Counted from the stretch's first letter, positions 1-5,816 are shown. The stretch is 6,869 nt of DNA from SZUA-430 sp044375275 (GCA_044375275.1 JBILMZ010000189.1:1-6869); one strand, 5' to 3'. Translations and numbers: made by a program. The notes: generated by a model from the sequence alone, not told the origin.

Positions 1-8
1 GGTAGGAT

Positions 9-35
9 CGCTCCCTCAAAATGCATGAGGGAGCG
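9..35 (+). terminator. Perfect 10-bp hairpin, possible terminator of an upstream gene
   Basis: The arms CGCTCCCTCA (9-18) and TGAGGGAGCG (26-35) are perfectly complementary around a 7-base loop. The downstream + strand side (TCAACGTTTGTTC) has only scattered T residues, so it is not a textbook intrinsic terminator. No gene is visible to its left inside the window. The best reading is a transcription end for a gene lying before the window, on the + strand. A protein-binding palindrome is the alternative. Confidence 0.4.
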
Positions 36-81
36 TCAACGTTTGTTCGGTGCACCGCGCGCAGAAATGCCGCCGGCCACT

Positions 82-106
82 GGAACTTTATTGAACGCCA
101 CTCGTT
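82..106 (+). promoter_or_regulatory. EcfG-type (general stress sigma factor) promoter candidate
   Basis: GGAAC at 82-86 is followed by exactly 16 bases and then CGTT at 103-106. This matches the GGAAC-N16/17-CGTT consensus known for EcfG/SigT promoters of alphaproteobacteria. The -35 also reads GGAACTT, as for RpoE-type ECF factors, but no RpoE-like TCnnA -10 sits at the right distance. The next gene on this strand is the small membrane peptide at 185, giving an inferred leader of about 70 bases. If the organism is not an alphaproteobacterium, another ECF sigma factor or chance would be the explanation. Confidence 0.5.
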
Positions 107-117
107 GTTTACGTGCA

Positions 118-159
118 GCTTCGCCGTGCGCTCCACTCAATGAGCCGGTCGTGCGAAGC
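118..159 (+). other. Inverted repeat in the leader of the small peptide gene
   Basis: GCTTCGC (118-124) and GCGAAGC (153-159) form a perfect 7-bp stem. A smaller GCTC/GAGC pairing (130-133 with 142-145) is nested inside it. The element lies between the presumed transcription start and the ribosome-binding site at 174-178, so it would fold in the 5' leader. The role is unknown and the nested structure is modest. Confidence 0.3.
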
Positions 160-184
160 GTCACACTACAATAGGGAGTTTCAA

Positions 185-271
185 ATGAGTACCACCACGC
201 TGCTTATCATAGTGCTTCTGGTTGTCCTGTTTGCCGGCGGAGGCATCTATGGCCGCGGTCGGTGGTATTAG
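185..271 (+). CDS. 28-residue Gly-rich single-span membrane peptide (DUF3309-like)
   Basis: A short frame begins with ATG at 185 and ends with TAG at 269-271. A GGGAG ribosome-binding site lies at 174-178, six bases before the start. The peptide has a short polar N-terminus (MSTTT), a hydrophobic run from about residue 6 to 17, a Gly-Gly-Gly turn at 18-20, and a basic aromatic tail ending GRGRWY. This resembles the first half of the small DUF3309-type hydrophobic proteins common in proteobacteria, which have no known biochemical function. The second hydrophobic half usual in DUF3309 is absent. Reading past the stop does not recover one, so I take it as complete rather than a broken gene. It is probably an inner-membrane peptide. 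The EcfG-like promoter upstream suggests stress induction. The gene is alone, convergent with the pentapeptide gene. Coding status rests on the RBS, the membrane-peptide pattern and family resemblance. Confidence 0.68.
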   Translation: MSTTTLLIIVLLVVLFAGGGIYGRGRWY

Positions 272-351
272 CCGTTGCTCCATGCCCTTGGCGGCGTGAA
301 GGACACGCTGCGCGGAAAATGAAGCGCGTTCGCGTCGGCTCTTGTTACTGG

Positions 352-379
352 TCAGACAGACGCGTACTTGCCTGTCTGA
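352..379. repeat. 8-bp inverted repeat between convergent genes
   Basis: TCAGACAG (352-359) and CTGTCTGA (372-379) are perfectly complementary, separated by 12 bases containing ACGCGT. The element sits in the 223-base gap between the convergent small peptide gene and pentapeptide-repeat gene. It has no T-tract on either side. A weak bidirectional termination hairpin or a protein-binding palindrome are both possible. I see nothing else in this gap. Confidence 0.25.
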
Positions 380-494
380 GCGAGGCCGCCAAGAAACGGC
401 GCCAGTCACCAATTTACGTCCGCATAGCTGAAACCAGGCACCGAAGTGGCCCTCGATGCCACACCGCCAACTATCAACATAGCCTTCCTGCGCA

Positions 495-1304
495 TCACGA
501 CCAAGCCGACTTCAGCGTCGGCACGAGCCTCACACTGCGCCCCATCAGGTTCCGCCCGAACAATAGCCCGGTCGGCTGATACCCCAGCACTGACGTATGC
601 GAGAGCTTCGCGCCGAACAGGTTTGCGCGCTCGATTGACTTTGCACTCACGATCGCGCCCGAAAGGTCCGCCCAGGCGAAATTCGCGCCTTCCAGCTTCG
701 CGTCCAGCAGGTTCGCGTTACGCAGGTCGGCGCGCGTGAAGTTGGCTCTTCGCAGGTCTGAATCGCGCAGGTCGGCGCCTTCCAGGTTCGCGGCTTCCAG
801 GTTGCTGAGCGTGAGCCGGGCTTTGCGCAGCTTTGAACGCGCAAGGTTTGCGCGGCGCAGGTCTGCCCCAAACTCCATGGCGTCCGCATCCGCTTGTGCG
901 ACCTGGCTCAGCACGTCGCCGGAAACAAACTGCACCGCCTCGAGATTGGCGCTCTCCAGATTGATCCCGGCAAGCACGACGCGCTCCTTGCCCGCGAGGT
1001 CGGCGGGCTTGCCCCACACCATCGTACGCCCCTTGCGCGCGTCGTCATGCAGGTGGGCGCCGGAGAGGTCCGGCCAGAACTTGTCGCCTGTCGCGCGTCG
1101 GGCGTTCCAGGCGCCAACACCGCAATTGAACAGCAGGTCCAGCTGTCGCTTCTGGCTGATCTCGCCGACCCACATGTTCAGCGCGCAGACTTCGCCTGCG
1201 ACCTCGGGTTCGTTCGCGGGCACTGCAGCGGTCGATGGCGCCTTGGGCTTCGGCTTGCCGAACAGCGACTTGAAAAACGCGCTCAGTCTATTGAACCAGG
1301 CCAT
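495..1304 (-). CDS. Pentapeptide-repeat protein with amphipathic N-terminal helix
   Basis: The product is 269 residues and is dominated by A(D/N)LxX repeats. A first short run lies near residues 114-126 (INLESANLEAV). The main block spans about 147-236, for example ANLEGADLRDSDLRRANF. These repeats are known to fold as a right-handed quadrilateral beta-helix; this block would give about four to five coils. A WNARR...PDLSGA segment at roughly 66-83 resembles the lead-in of many pentapeptide proteins. The first 20 residues (MAWFNRLSAFFKSLFGK) form a hydrophobic-basic amphipathic helix, followed by a Pro/Ala-rich linker, which suggests membrane association. The open frame continues upstream to a TTG at 1385, but ATG at 1304 is preferred: a sigma-70-like promoter lies 36-63 bases upstream of it, inside the longer frame. 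The ribosome-binding site is weak (CAGGG about 9 bases upstream). Function is unknown. Qnr/MfpA-type gyrase mimicry is known in this fold, but nothing here specifically supports it. Confidence 0.88.
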   Translation of the reverse strand: MAWFNRLSAFFKSLFGKPKPKAPSTAAVPANEPEVAGEVCALNMWVGEISQKRQLDLLFNCGVGAWNARRATGDKFWPDLSGAHLHDDARKGRTMVWGKPADLAGKERVVLAGINLESANLEAVQFVSGDVLSQVAQADADAMEFGADLRRANLARSKLRKARLTLSNLEAANLEGADLRDSDLRRANFTRADLRNANLLDAKLEGANFAWADLSGAIVSAKSIERANLFGAKLSHTSVLGYQPTGLLFGRNLMGRSVRLVPTLKSAWS

Positions 1305-1339
1305 GGGGGCTGCCCTGAATGAGTTTGTTGTCGTTTCGC

Positions 1340-1367
1340 AGAATAAAACGATACCGCCACCAGACAA
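1340..1367 (-). promoter_or_regulatory. Sigma-70-like promoter for the pentapeptide-repeat gene
   Basis: On the - strand, TTGTCT (1362-1367) and TATTCT (1340-1345) are separated by 16 bases. Each hexamer matches 4 of 6 consensus positions. Transcription would start near 1333, giving a leader of about 29 bases before the ATG at 1304. The fit supports that start over the far upstream TTG. Confidence 0.4.
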
Positions 1368-1416
1368 AGGGAAGAAGGCCTGCAACGCAAATGGGGGAAT
1401 TCGGACTTCCGTGTTC

Positions 1417-1442
1417 TCCGGTCAGGAGAGGGGCCTGTCGGA
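1417..1442 (-). terminator. Imperfect stem-loop downstream of the oxidase gene
   Basis: TCCG-GT-CAGG (1417-1426) can pair with CCTG-T-CGGA (1434-1442), with a small internal mismatch and a 7-base loop. It lies 55-80 bases after the stop of the flavin oxidase gene and before the pentapeptide promoter, where a transcript end would be expected. There is no clear T-tract, so this is weak support only. Confidence 0.2.
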
Positions 1443-1496
1443 ACGCTCACCATTGAATGGCAGGTCAGCAAGTGGGGCCGCCCGCATCGCGCAGGC

Positions 1497-2636
1497 TTAG
1501 CCCAAGCTGCGCCACGACGATGGAATGGAAAGCGCGGTCAGCGAAAGCGCACCGCGCGCTACCGCTTCACCCAGCGCCGCCGCGTGCTTGAATCCGTGTC
1601 CCGAACAGGCGGACACGACTGTCGCGCCCGCAATGTCGGGATGATCGATGATCCGGAAGTGGCAGTCGGGCGTGGCGGTGTAAAGGCAGGTCGCACCGCG
1701 CAGGTGCCTTCCGAGCTGAGGGAAGGCCGCCCGGACACGCGGGGACACGATGGCAATGTCCGCGTCGCTCACGGCCCTGTCGACATGGTCGGGATCGACG
1801 ACGGCATCGAGGGACTCCGTCGCGATCTTCACCCCGCCGGGACCGTCGGCAATTGGAAAGCCGTAGAGGTCATTCCAGATGAAGACCGGCATGGATCGCG
1901 ACCTGAACGCCGCATCGTCGGCGGGTGGCGCGAACCAGTGCAGTGATTGCCGCGTGACGGTCAGGCGCCGGGCAAGCGGCACTGGCAGGAAATTTGGCGT
2001 CCAGGCCCCGGCGCTCAGGATGACGCGCGCCGCAAGAATGGTCCCGGCCGGTGTTTCGATCTCGACGCCGGAGCCGTTCTGCCGGATGGCGAGCGCCGCC
2101 GTATTGAGGTGAACCTCGGCACCCAGCGCACGCGCGCGGGTGATCTGTGCGCCGACCACGCGCTCCGGGTACGCCATGCCGGCACCGGGCTCGTAATACG
2201 CACGCTCGCCTTCGAACGTGGCGTAGGCGGGAAAGCGTCTCCGGACATCATCGGCAGGCACGAGTTCATGCGCGATCCCGAAGGTGCGCGCCGCATCGAT
2301 GGTCGTCTGCACAAAGCCGGCCGGAACATGCGTGGCATGGGGCAGGGTGCCTCCCAGCACGAGGAGGCCGCAGCGATCGAGAAGCGTGTCCCCGGTTTCA
2401 CCGGCCAACTGGTCGAGGAGTTCGAAGTTCCTGAGTGCAAACGGAGAGTAGAGCGCCCCTTCGCCAATGGCGGCTCGCACGATGCGGGTTTCGCCATGGG
2501 TCGACCCCATCACGTGGGGTGGTGCATAACGGTCGAGGCCGATGACACGCACGCCGGCGCGCGCCGCCGCCAGCAGCGCACCGCCGCCGACCGCTCCCAA
2601 GCCGATGATGGCAAGATCATGCGTGGATGATGGCAT
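1497..2636 (-). CDS. solA: N-methyl-L-tryptophan/sarcosine oxidase-like flavoprotein
   Basis: The 379-residue product matches monomeric sarcosine oxidase (MSOX) and N-methyltryptophan oxidase (SolA, about 372 residues). These FAD enzymes oxidatively demethylate N-methyl amino acids to the amino acid, formaldehyde and H2O2. A Rossmann motif GLGAVGG is at 12-18, with the acidic ribose-binding Asp near 35. The STHGETRIVR motif gives Arg51 and Arg54, matching MSOX Arg49 and Arg52. Lys270 (GVKIATE) fits the oxygen-activating lysine, Cys317 (CLYTATPD) the covalent-FAD cysteine, and SGHGFK (His347, Lys350) the substrate carboxylate site. All key residues are present, so the enzyme should be active. 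The true substrate cannot be read from sequence; N-methyltryptophan, sarcosine, pipecolate and related secondary amines are all possible. The start at 2636 has GGGGG seven bases upstream (2644-2648) and places the Rossmann strand right after the N-terminus. A longer frame to 2681 would run through the intergenic hairpin. The protein should be cytoplasmic. Confidence 0.9.
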   Translation of the reverse strand: MPSSTHDLAIIGLGAVGGGALLAAARAGVRVIGLDRYAPPHVMGSTHGETRIVRAAIGEGALYSPFALRNFELLDQLAGETGDTLLDRCGLLVLGGTLPHATHVPAGFVQTTIDAARTFGIAHELVPADDVRRRFPAYATFEGERAYYEPGAGMAYPERVVGAQITRARALGAEVHLNTAALAIRQNGSGVEIETPAGTILAARVILSAGAWTPNFLPVPLARRLTVTRQSLHWFAPPADDAAFRSRSMPVFIWNDLYGFPIADGPGGVKIATESLDAVVDPDHVDRAVSDADIAIVSPRVRAAFPQLGRHLRGATCLYTATPDCHFRIIDHPDIAGATVVSACSGHGFKHAAALGEAVARGALSLTALSIPSSWRSLG

Positions 2637-2655
2637 ATCGATGCCCCCAAACGAC

Positions 2656-2679
2656 GATGGCCCCATTTCAGGGGCCATC
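2656..2679 (-). terminator. 9-bp GC-rich hairpin between peptidase and oxidase genes
   Basis: GATGGCCCC (2656-2664) and GGGGCCATC (2671-2679) pair perfectly around a 6-base loop. On the - strand the stem is followed by GTCGTTTG, a weak U-tract. It lies 31 bases after the stop of the S9 peptidase gene and 20 bases before the oxidase start, just ahead of the oxidase ribosome-binding site. It is likely a terminator of the peptidase transcript, or a partial terminator or processing site if the two genes are co-transcribed. Confidence 0.5.
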
Positions 2680-2709
2680 AATCATCTCAAATCAGCTTCC
2701 GGCTGTCTG

Positions 2710-4713
2710 CTAGCGTGCCGGATTGTGCTTCGCAAGGAACGCGTCCATCGCCTGAAGGGTCTTGATGCGCGTCGACTGGAACGTGATGTTGTGGTTCTCA
2801 TTCGCCAATCTTGCAAACTCATAGGGCTTGCCCGCGCTCTTCAGGGCATTGGCCATGATTTCGCTCTGCTTGATGGGAACCACATTGTCCAGTTCGCCAT
2901 GAATGAGCAGGATTGGCGCGCGCACCTTCGCTATCTGCTTCACGGGTGAAACGGCATCGATGTTGGCCTTGTCGGCGTTAGGATCGCCGATGTGCAGGCG
3001 CCAGTAACGGATCGAGCCTTCCTTGCCACCTGCATATTCGCGGGACCACAACAGCATCTCCACGAGATCACTCACACCCGCACCGGCAATGGCGCAACGG
3101 TAGAGTTCAGGTGTCAGTGTAGCGCCAGCGAGTGCAGCGTAACCACCATAGGACCAACCCATGATGCAGACCTTGTTCGCATCGATCGTGCCGTTGGCAA
3201 TGAGGTGCTTGACGCCATCGCTGACGTCATCCTGCATCTTCCGGCCCCACTGCCGCCTTCCGGCAAGAGCGAACTGGGTGCCAAAACCATCCGAACCCCG
3301 GAACTGCGGCTGCAGGACGGCGTAACCGCGGCTGGCAAAGAACTGTGACAGCCAGTCAAAGCCTCCGCTGTCGCGTGCCTGGGGTCCGCCATGCGGAAGG
3401 ATGATCGCCGGCAAGCCCTTGCCCGACGTGCCCCGCGGGAGCGTCAGATAGGCATCGATATTCATGCCGTCGCGCGCCGCATAGGTGATGTACTTCTGCT
3501 CGCCCGTCGACGCGAGATCCAGCGTCGGGTAGAGCCGGCTGACCATGGACGCTTCGTTCTTCACGGTATCCAGAATCTGAAAGGCACCTCCGGGCGCAAT
3601 GGGTCCATCGACGAGGAATGCAACGCGCTTGAAGTCATCCGAGGCGTGTACGATCCGGACGACGTTGCCCGGATAGCTTGCCTGAATGGTTGCATGGACC
3701 GCTTTCGCCCGCCCTTCGAAGAAGACCTGTGTTGGAACATCGCGATCGACGAATGCGCCTACGGCACCTTCTCCCAGCGACACCACCCCGCCTACGTCAA
3801 ATTTTGCATCGCTATGCAGCATGGAGATTTGCGACGTACGCAGATCCATCAGGCCGAGGGCACTCCGGTCGCCCGGCCAATAAAGCACGTACAACTTGTT
3901 CAGGTCGTCAGCAAAACCAAGGACCTGGACAATGCCGCGCTTGTCGCCAGAAGATTCAGCTTCAAAATCCCTGAGCGGCTGACGATAAACTTCACGCCAG
4001 TCTGTCGAGCCCTGCAGGCGCGCATGGAGAATCTCGCTTCCTGTGACCGCGTCCCAGCGCAGCCTGACGGCTCCCGTGCGATCGGCGCGCCAGCTAAACG
4101 TGCCGCGCGTTCCCACTTCGTCGAGTACCCGGCCCTCTCCGGTGAGGATGTTCACCGAGACGGGCTTCACGTCAGCCTTGAACTGGCTGCGGCTGCTCAG
4201 GCCCGAGCCTCCAAGAACGGTGGACTGGATCAGAACCGAATTGGGATCCGAGCCCCAACCGACCCAGGAGCAAGAGAGTTCGGCATCTTTCAGGGCGCCT
4301 GGTGGTTTGATCTGAACGACATTCTTGCCATCCCGGCTCACTGACATGAAACGGCAGACGTTCGCTCCGCCCGTTTCGCTTGTGTCCCGAACGACATTGG
4401 GATCGAACGACACGACTTCCACGACTGTCAGGATCAACCGGTCATCCGAATGCCATCTCACGCCCGAGATCACCTGCTGCTTGGCTGCAGCAATGCCGCC
4501 AATCTGCTGCATGGTGTCTGAATCGAAGGTTCTGACCGACGGCTGACCGTTGAGGTTCATGACAACGGCAAAGTACTTGCCGGTTGGAGACATCCGGACC
4601 GTTTGAACCACCGGAAGGGTGCCGAATGCCTCAGCTGGCGCTGCAGCTTGTGAAATGCTGGTACTGGCCATTCCGACAACGGCGATCAGTGCCAAGAACA
4701 GGGATCTAATCAC
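2710..4713 (-). CDS. Secreted S9-family prolyl-oligopeptidase-like peptidase
   Basis: The product is 667 residues. A signal peptide (VIRSLFLALIAVVGM..., ending near ISQAAA, about residues 1-25) indicates export, probably to the periplasm. The middle (about 30-400) is a divergent repeat-rich beta-propeller region typical of S9 peptidases. The C-terminal alpha/beta-hydrolase domain (about 415-667) carries HGGP (441-444), the nucleophile Ser521 in GWSYGGY, Asp609 in HGELDNVV, and His641 in NENHN, so the catalytic triad is intact. S9 enzymes cut short peptides, often after proline or at the dipeptide/acyl-peptide end. The exact specificity (DPP, acylaminoacyl-peptidase or other S9C-like) is not evident. 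The start is GTG at 4713: AAGGAG lies five bases upstream and the signal peptide then begins at residue 1. The longer frame from 4791 would bury the signal peptide. The oxidase gene follows 73 bases downstream in the same direction. Confidence 0.9.
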   Translation of the reverse strand: MIRSLFLALIAVVGMASTSISQAAAPAEAFGTLPVVQTVRMSPTGKYFAVVMNLNGQPSVRTFDSDTMQQIGGIAAAKQQVISGVRWHSDDRLILTVVEVVSFDPNVVRDTSETGGANVCRFMSVSRDGKNVVQIKPPGALKDAELSCSWVGWGSDPNSVLIQSTVLGGSGLSSRSQFKADVKPVSVNILTGEGRVLDEVGTRGTFSWRADRTGAVRLRWDAVTGSEILHARLQGSTDWREVYRQPLRDFEAESSGDKRGIVQVLGFADDLNKLYVLYWPGDRSALGLMDLRTSQISMLHSDAKFDVGGVVSLGEGAVGAFVDRDVPTQVFFEGRAKAVHATIQASYPGNVVRIVHASDDFKRVAFLVDGPIAPGGAFQILDTVKNEASMVSRLYPTLDLASTGEQKYITYAARDGMNIDAYLTLPRGTSGKGLPAIILPHGGPQARDSGGFDWLSQFFASRGYAVLQPQFRGSDGFGTQFALAGRRQWGRKMQDDVSDGVKHLIANGTIDANKVCIMGWSYGGYAALAGATLTPELYRCAIAGAGVSDLVEMLLWSREYAGGKEGSIRYWRLHIGDPNADKANIDAVSPVKQIAKVRAPILLIHGELDNVVPIKQSEIMANALKSAGKPYEFARLANENHNITFQSTRIKTLQAMDAFLAKHNPAR

Positions 4714-4718
4714 ATTCG

Positions 4719-4724
4719 CTCCTT
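4719..4724 (-). promoter_or_regulatory. Ribosome-binding site that fixes the peptidase GTG start
   Basis: AAGGAG on the - strand lies five bases before GTG at 4713. It is the best Shine-Dalgarno match near this gene's 5' end. It decides the GTG start over the upstream ATG at 4791. Confidence 0.7.
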
Positions 4725-4762
4725 GGAAAATCGTTGCAAAAGCGGGAAATTTACGCGGAGCA

Positions 4763-4791
4763 ACAATATTGCGTCCCGCTGCGCTCTGCAA
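4763..4791 (-). promoter_or_regulatory. Weak sigma-70-like promoter for the peptidase gene
   Basis: On the - strand, TTGCAG (4786-4791) and TATTGT (4763-4768) are separated by 17 bases. The hexamers match 3 and 4 of 6 consensus positions. A start near 4756 would give a leader of about 43 bases to the GTG. The spacing is ideal but the sequence match is modest. Confidence 0.3.
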
Positions 4792-4843
4792 TGCCGGGGC
4801 GCGTGTCGGCAGCAGATTTTGACTTCTTTTCCAGCCCTGAAAA

Positions 4844-4866
4844 CCCGGAAATCAATGGTTGCCGGG
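4844..4866 (-). terminator. Weak terminator candidate after the Crp/Fnr gene
   Basis: On the - strand, CCCGG (4862-4866) and CCGGG (4844-4848) pair across a 13-base loop and are followed by TTTTC. It lies 44-66 bases after the regulator's stop codon. The stem is short and the loop large, so this is a low-confidence call. Confidence 0.3.
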
Positions 4867-4909
4867 ACAATTCGCGTCGCAGGTCGCATGTTTCTTCGCT
4901 GTTCAACCG

Positions 4910-5602
4910 CTAGGCGATGCAAAAGGGCTCGGCACTGACCAGGTCCCGCAGCCGCTCCACGGCCCGGATGCGAATGACATCGCCGTTCGCCTCGACACCA
5001 TGCTCGCGAAGTTTTCGCAGGGTACGGGAGAACGTCTCAGGCTTGATGCCCAGCCGCGTCGCAACCTGCTTCTTCATGCCCGGCAGGGTGAGAACGGCGG
5101 CGCCAGTGGTCGCGCTGACCTGCGCGAGCAGAAAGTGAGCCAGCCGTTGGGTGGCACCATGTGTCTTGATCTCGGTGACCTGACCAAGCAGCACGTTCCA
5201 GTTCCGGGACACAGAATGCGCGCACTGCATCGAGAGCGCCGGATCGAGCGCAGCCAGCTCAAGGAACCGCGTGACCGGAAGCAGCACGGCGCACATGGCG
5301 GAGGTCGTACGCGCGCTCGCCAGGTAAGCTGTCCCCATCAGCACCGGCGGCAGCAGCAGGCTGTCGCCAGGTCCCAGAAACTCCACGACGGAGTCTGATC
5401 CCGACGCCCGATTGAGAAGGACGACACCACCCTCCGAGATACCGTAGACGAAGGCAGGGTACTCTCCCTCCTCGAAGATGAAGCTGTTGGCGGCAAATCG
5501 CTGGAGCCCGGCAATCTCGGCAAGACGGATCAGGCTCTTCTCCGGCAAGGGTTCAAAGAGCTGGATCTTCTTCAGGCAGGTGTAAGGCTCACTGGTTTTC
5601 AT
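4910..5602 (-). CDS. Crp/Fnr-family regulator without FNR-type Fe-S cysteine cluster
   Basis: The product is 230 residues from the ATG at 5602. The N-terminal part (about 10-115) is a cyclic-nucleotide-binding-type beta-roll, seen in segments such as FEEGEYPAFVYGISEGGVVLL. A long dimerisation helix follows, then a C-terminal winged helix-turn-helix at about 176-200. The recognition helix reads ETFSR (Glu189, Ser192, Arg193), matching the E-x-x-S-R of E. coli FNR that reads TTGAT half-sites. FNR's four cluster cysteines are not reproduced: Cys occurs only near 9, 104, 127 and 228. The CRP-type cAMP motif (GE...RS) is also not evident, so the signal is unknown. The open frame extends to 5698, but those first codons lie inside a perfect FNR box and the extra residues do not resemble the family. 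The ribosome-binding site at 5602 is weak. The gene is divergent from DUF485-actP. It may act like FixK or DNR as a secondary regulator. Confidence 0.85.
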   Translation of the reverse strand: MKTSEPYTCLKKIQLFEPLPEKSLIRLAEIAGLQRFAANSFIFEEGEYPAFVYGISEGGVVLLNRASGSDSVVEFLGPGDSLLLPPVLMGTAYLASARTTSAMCAVLLPVTRFLELAALDPALSMQCAHSVSRNWNVLLGQVTEIKTHGATQRLAHFLLAQVSATTGAAVLTLPGMKKQVATRLGIKPETFSRTLRKLREHGVEANGDVIRIRAVERLRDLVSAEPFCIA

Positions 5603-5656
5603 TGCCCGGTAAGGCGGTTGTCCCGCCCCTTGGATACAGAAGTCCCGACACCCCCA

Positions 5657-5664
5657 CCTTAGCG
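5657..5664 (-). promoter_or_regulatory. Possible -10 region of an FNR-activated promoter
   Basis: The - strand sequence CGCTAAGG lies 28-35 bases from the centre of the FNR box at 5691.5. That is where a -10 element belongs when the box is centred at -41.5 (class II activation). The match to TATAAT is only about 3 of 6, so the support is positional. Confidence 0.25.
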
Positions 5665-5684
5665 TCCTGAAGTCAGCTACCTCC

Positions 5685-5698
5685 TTGATCTGCATCAA
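5685..5698. promoter_or_regulatory. Perfect FNR/Anr/FixK-type box
   Basis: The sequence TTGATCTGCATCAA contains both perfect half-sites, TTGAT (5685-5689) and ATCAA (5694-5698), with a 4-base spacer. This is the established binding site of FNR-type regulators. It lies 83-96 bases upstream of the Crp/Fnr gene's ATG at 5602, whose product has the matching E-x-x-S-R helix; autoregulation is inferred. It is about 153 bases upstream of the divergent DUF485 start, farther than is usual for direct activation of that operon. Confidence 0.75.
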
Positions 5699-5774
5699 CA
5701 GCGGCGAATTTCTTCAGCTGTCAGCGCGCCAGCCGTGTTGCGCGCCGCGCCGGTCCGGAATCTCGTGGGCTGCT

Positions 5775-5792
5775 GGTTGCAATCGGGTTGCA
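5775..5792 (+). repeat. Tandem GGTTGCA repeats, 11-bp period
   Basis: GGTTGCA occurs at 5775-5781 and again at 5786-5792, offset by 11 bases, about one helical turn. The second copy overlaps the candidate -35 of the DUF485-actP promoter. This is the arrangement expected of a direct-repeat operator, but two 7-base copies may arise by chance. Confidence 0.3.
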
Positions 5793-5816
5793 TCATCACC
5801 GCCATGGCTGTGCTAG
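5788..5816 (+). promoter_or_regulatory. Weak promoter candidate for the DUF485-actP operon
   Basis: TTGCAT (5788-5793) is separated by 17 bases from TGCTAG (5811-5816). The -10 match to the E. coli consensus is poor, although the GCTA core resembles alphaproteobacterial housekeeping -10 elements. It is the best-placed pair I can find ahead of the ATG at 5851. Confidence 0.22.

Noticed and set aside
185..320. The small peptide gene as a frameshifted, truncated DUF3309 gene
   Set aside because: I read past the TAG and found no second hydrophobic segment to restore, so a complete short gene is the simpler explanation.
262..579. Open frame (105 codons) in the gap after the small peptide gene
   Set aside because: No ribosome-binding site or family resemblance is visible, it overlaps the end of the pentapeptide gene, and the composition is random-looking.
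1305..1385. N-terminal extension of the pentapeptide protein to TTG at 1385
   Set aside because: No Shine-Dalgarno sequence precedes the TTG, and a good sigma-70-like promoter lies inside the extension, so it would not be transcribed in full.
736..1500. Long + strand open frame (254 codons) opposite the pentapeptide gene
   Set aside because: Its repetitive Arg/Ser/Ala pattern is the antisense reading of the pentapeptide repeats, not an independent protein.
1947..2630. Long + strand open frame (227 codons) opposite the flavin oxidase gene
   Set aside because: Antisense to a clear MSOX/SolA-type coding region. Its composition is Arg/Gly/His-rich and no domain is visible.
3391..4344. Long + strand open frame (317 codons) opposite the S9 peptidase gene
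   Set aside because: It is antisense to a well-supported gene with an intact catalytic triad and signal peptide. The translation is Arg-rich with no recognisable domain, as expected of a shadow frame in GC-rich DNA.
5680..5686. AAGGAGG on the - strand that looks like a strong ribosome-binding site
   Set aside because: No start codon lies 4-12 bases downstream in any useful frame. It overlaps the FNR box and lies nearly 80 bases before the regulator's ATG, so it is probably coincidental.
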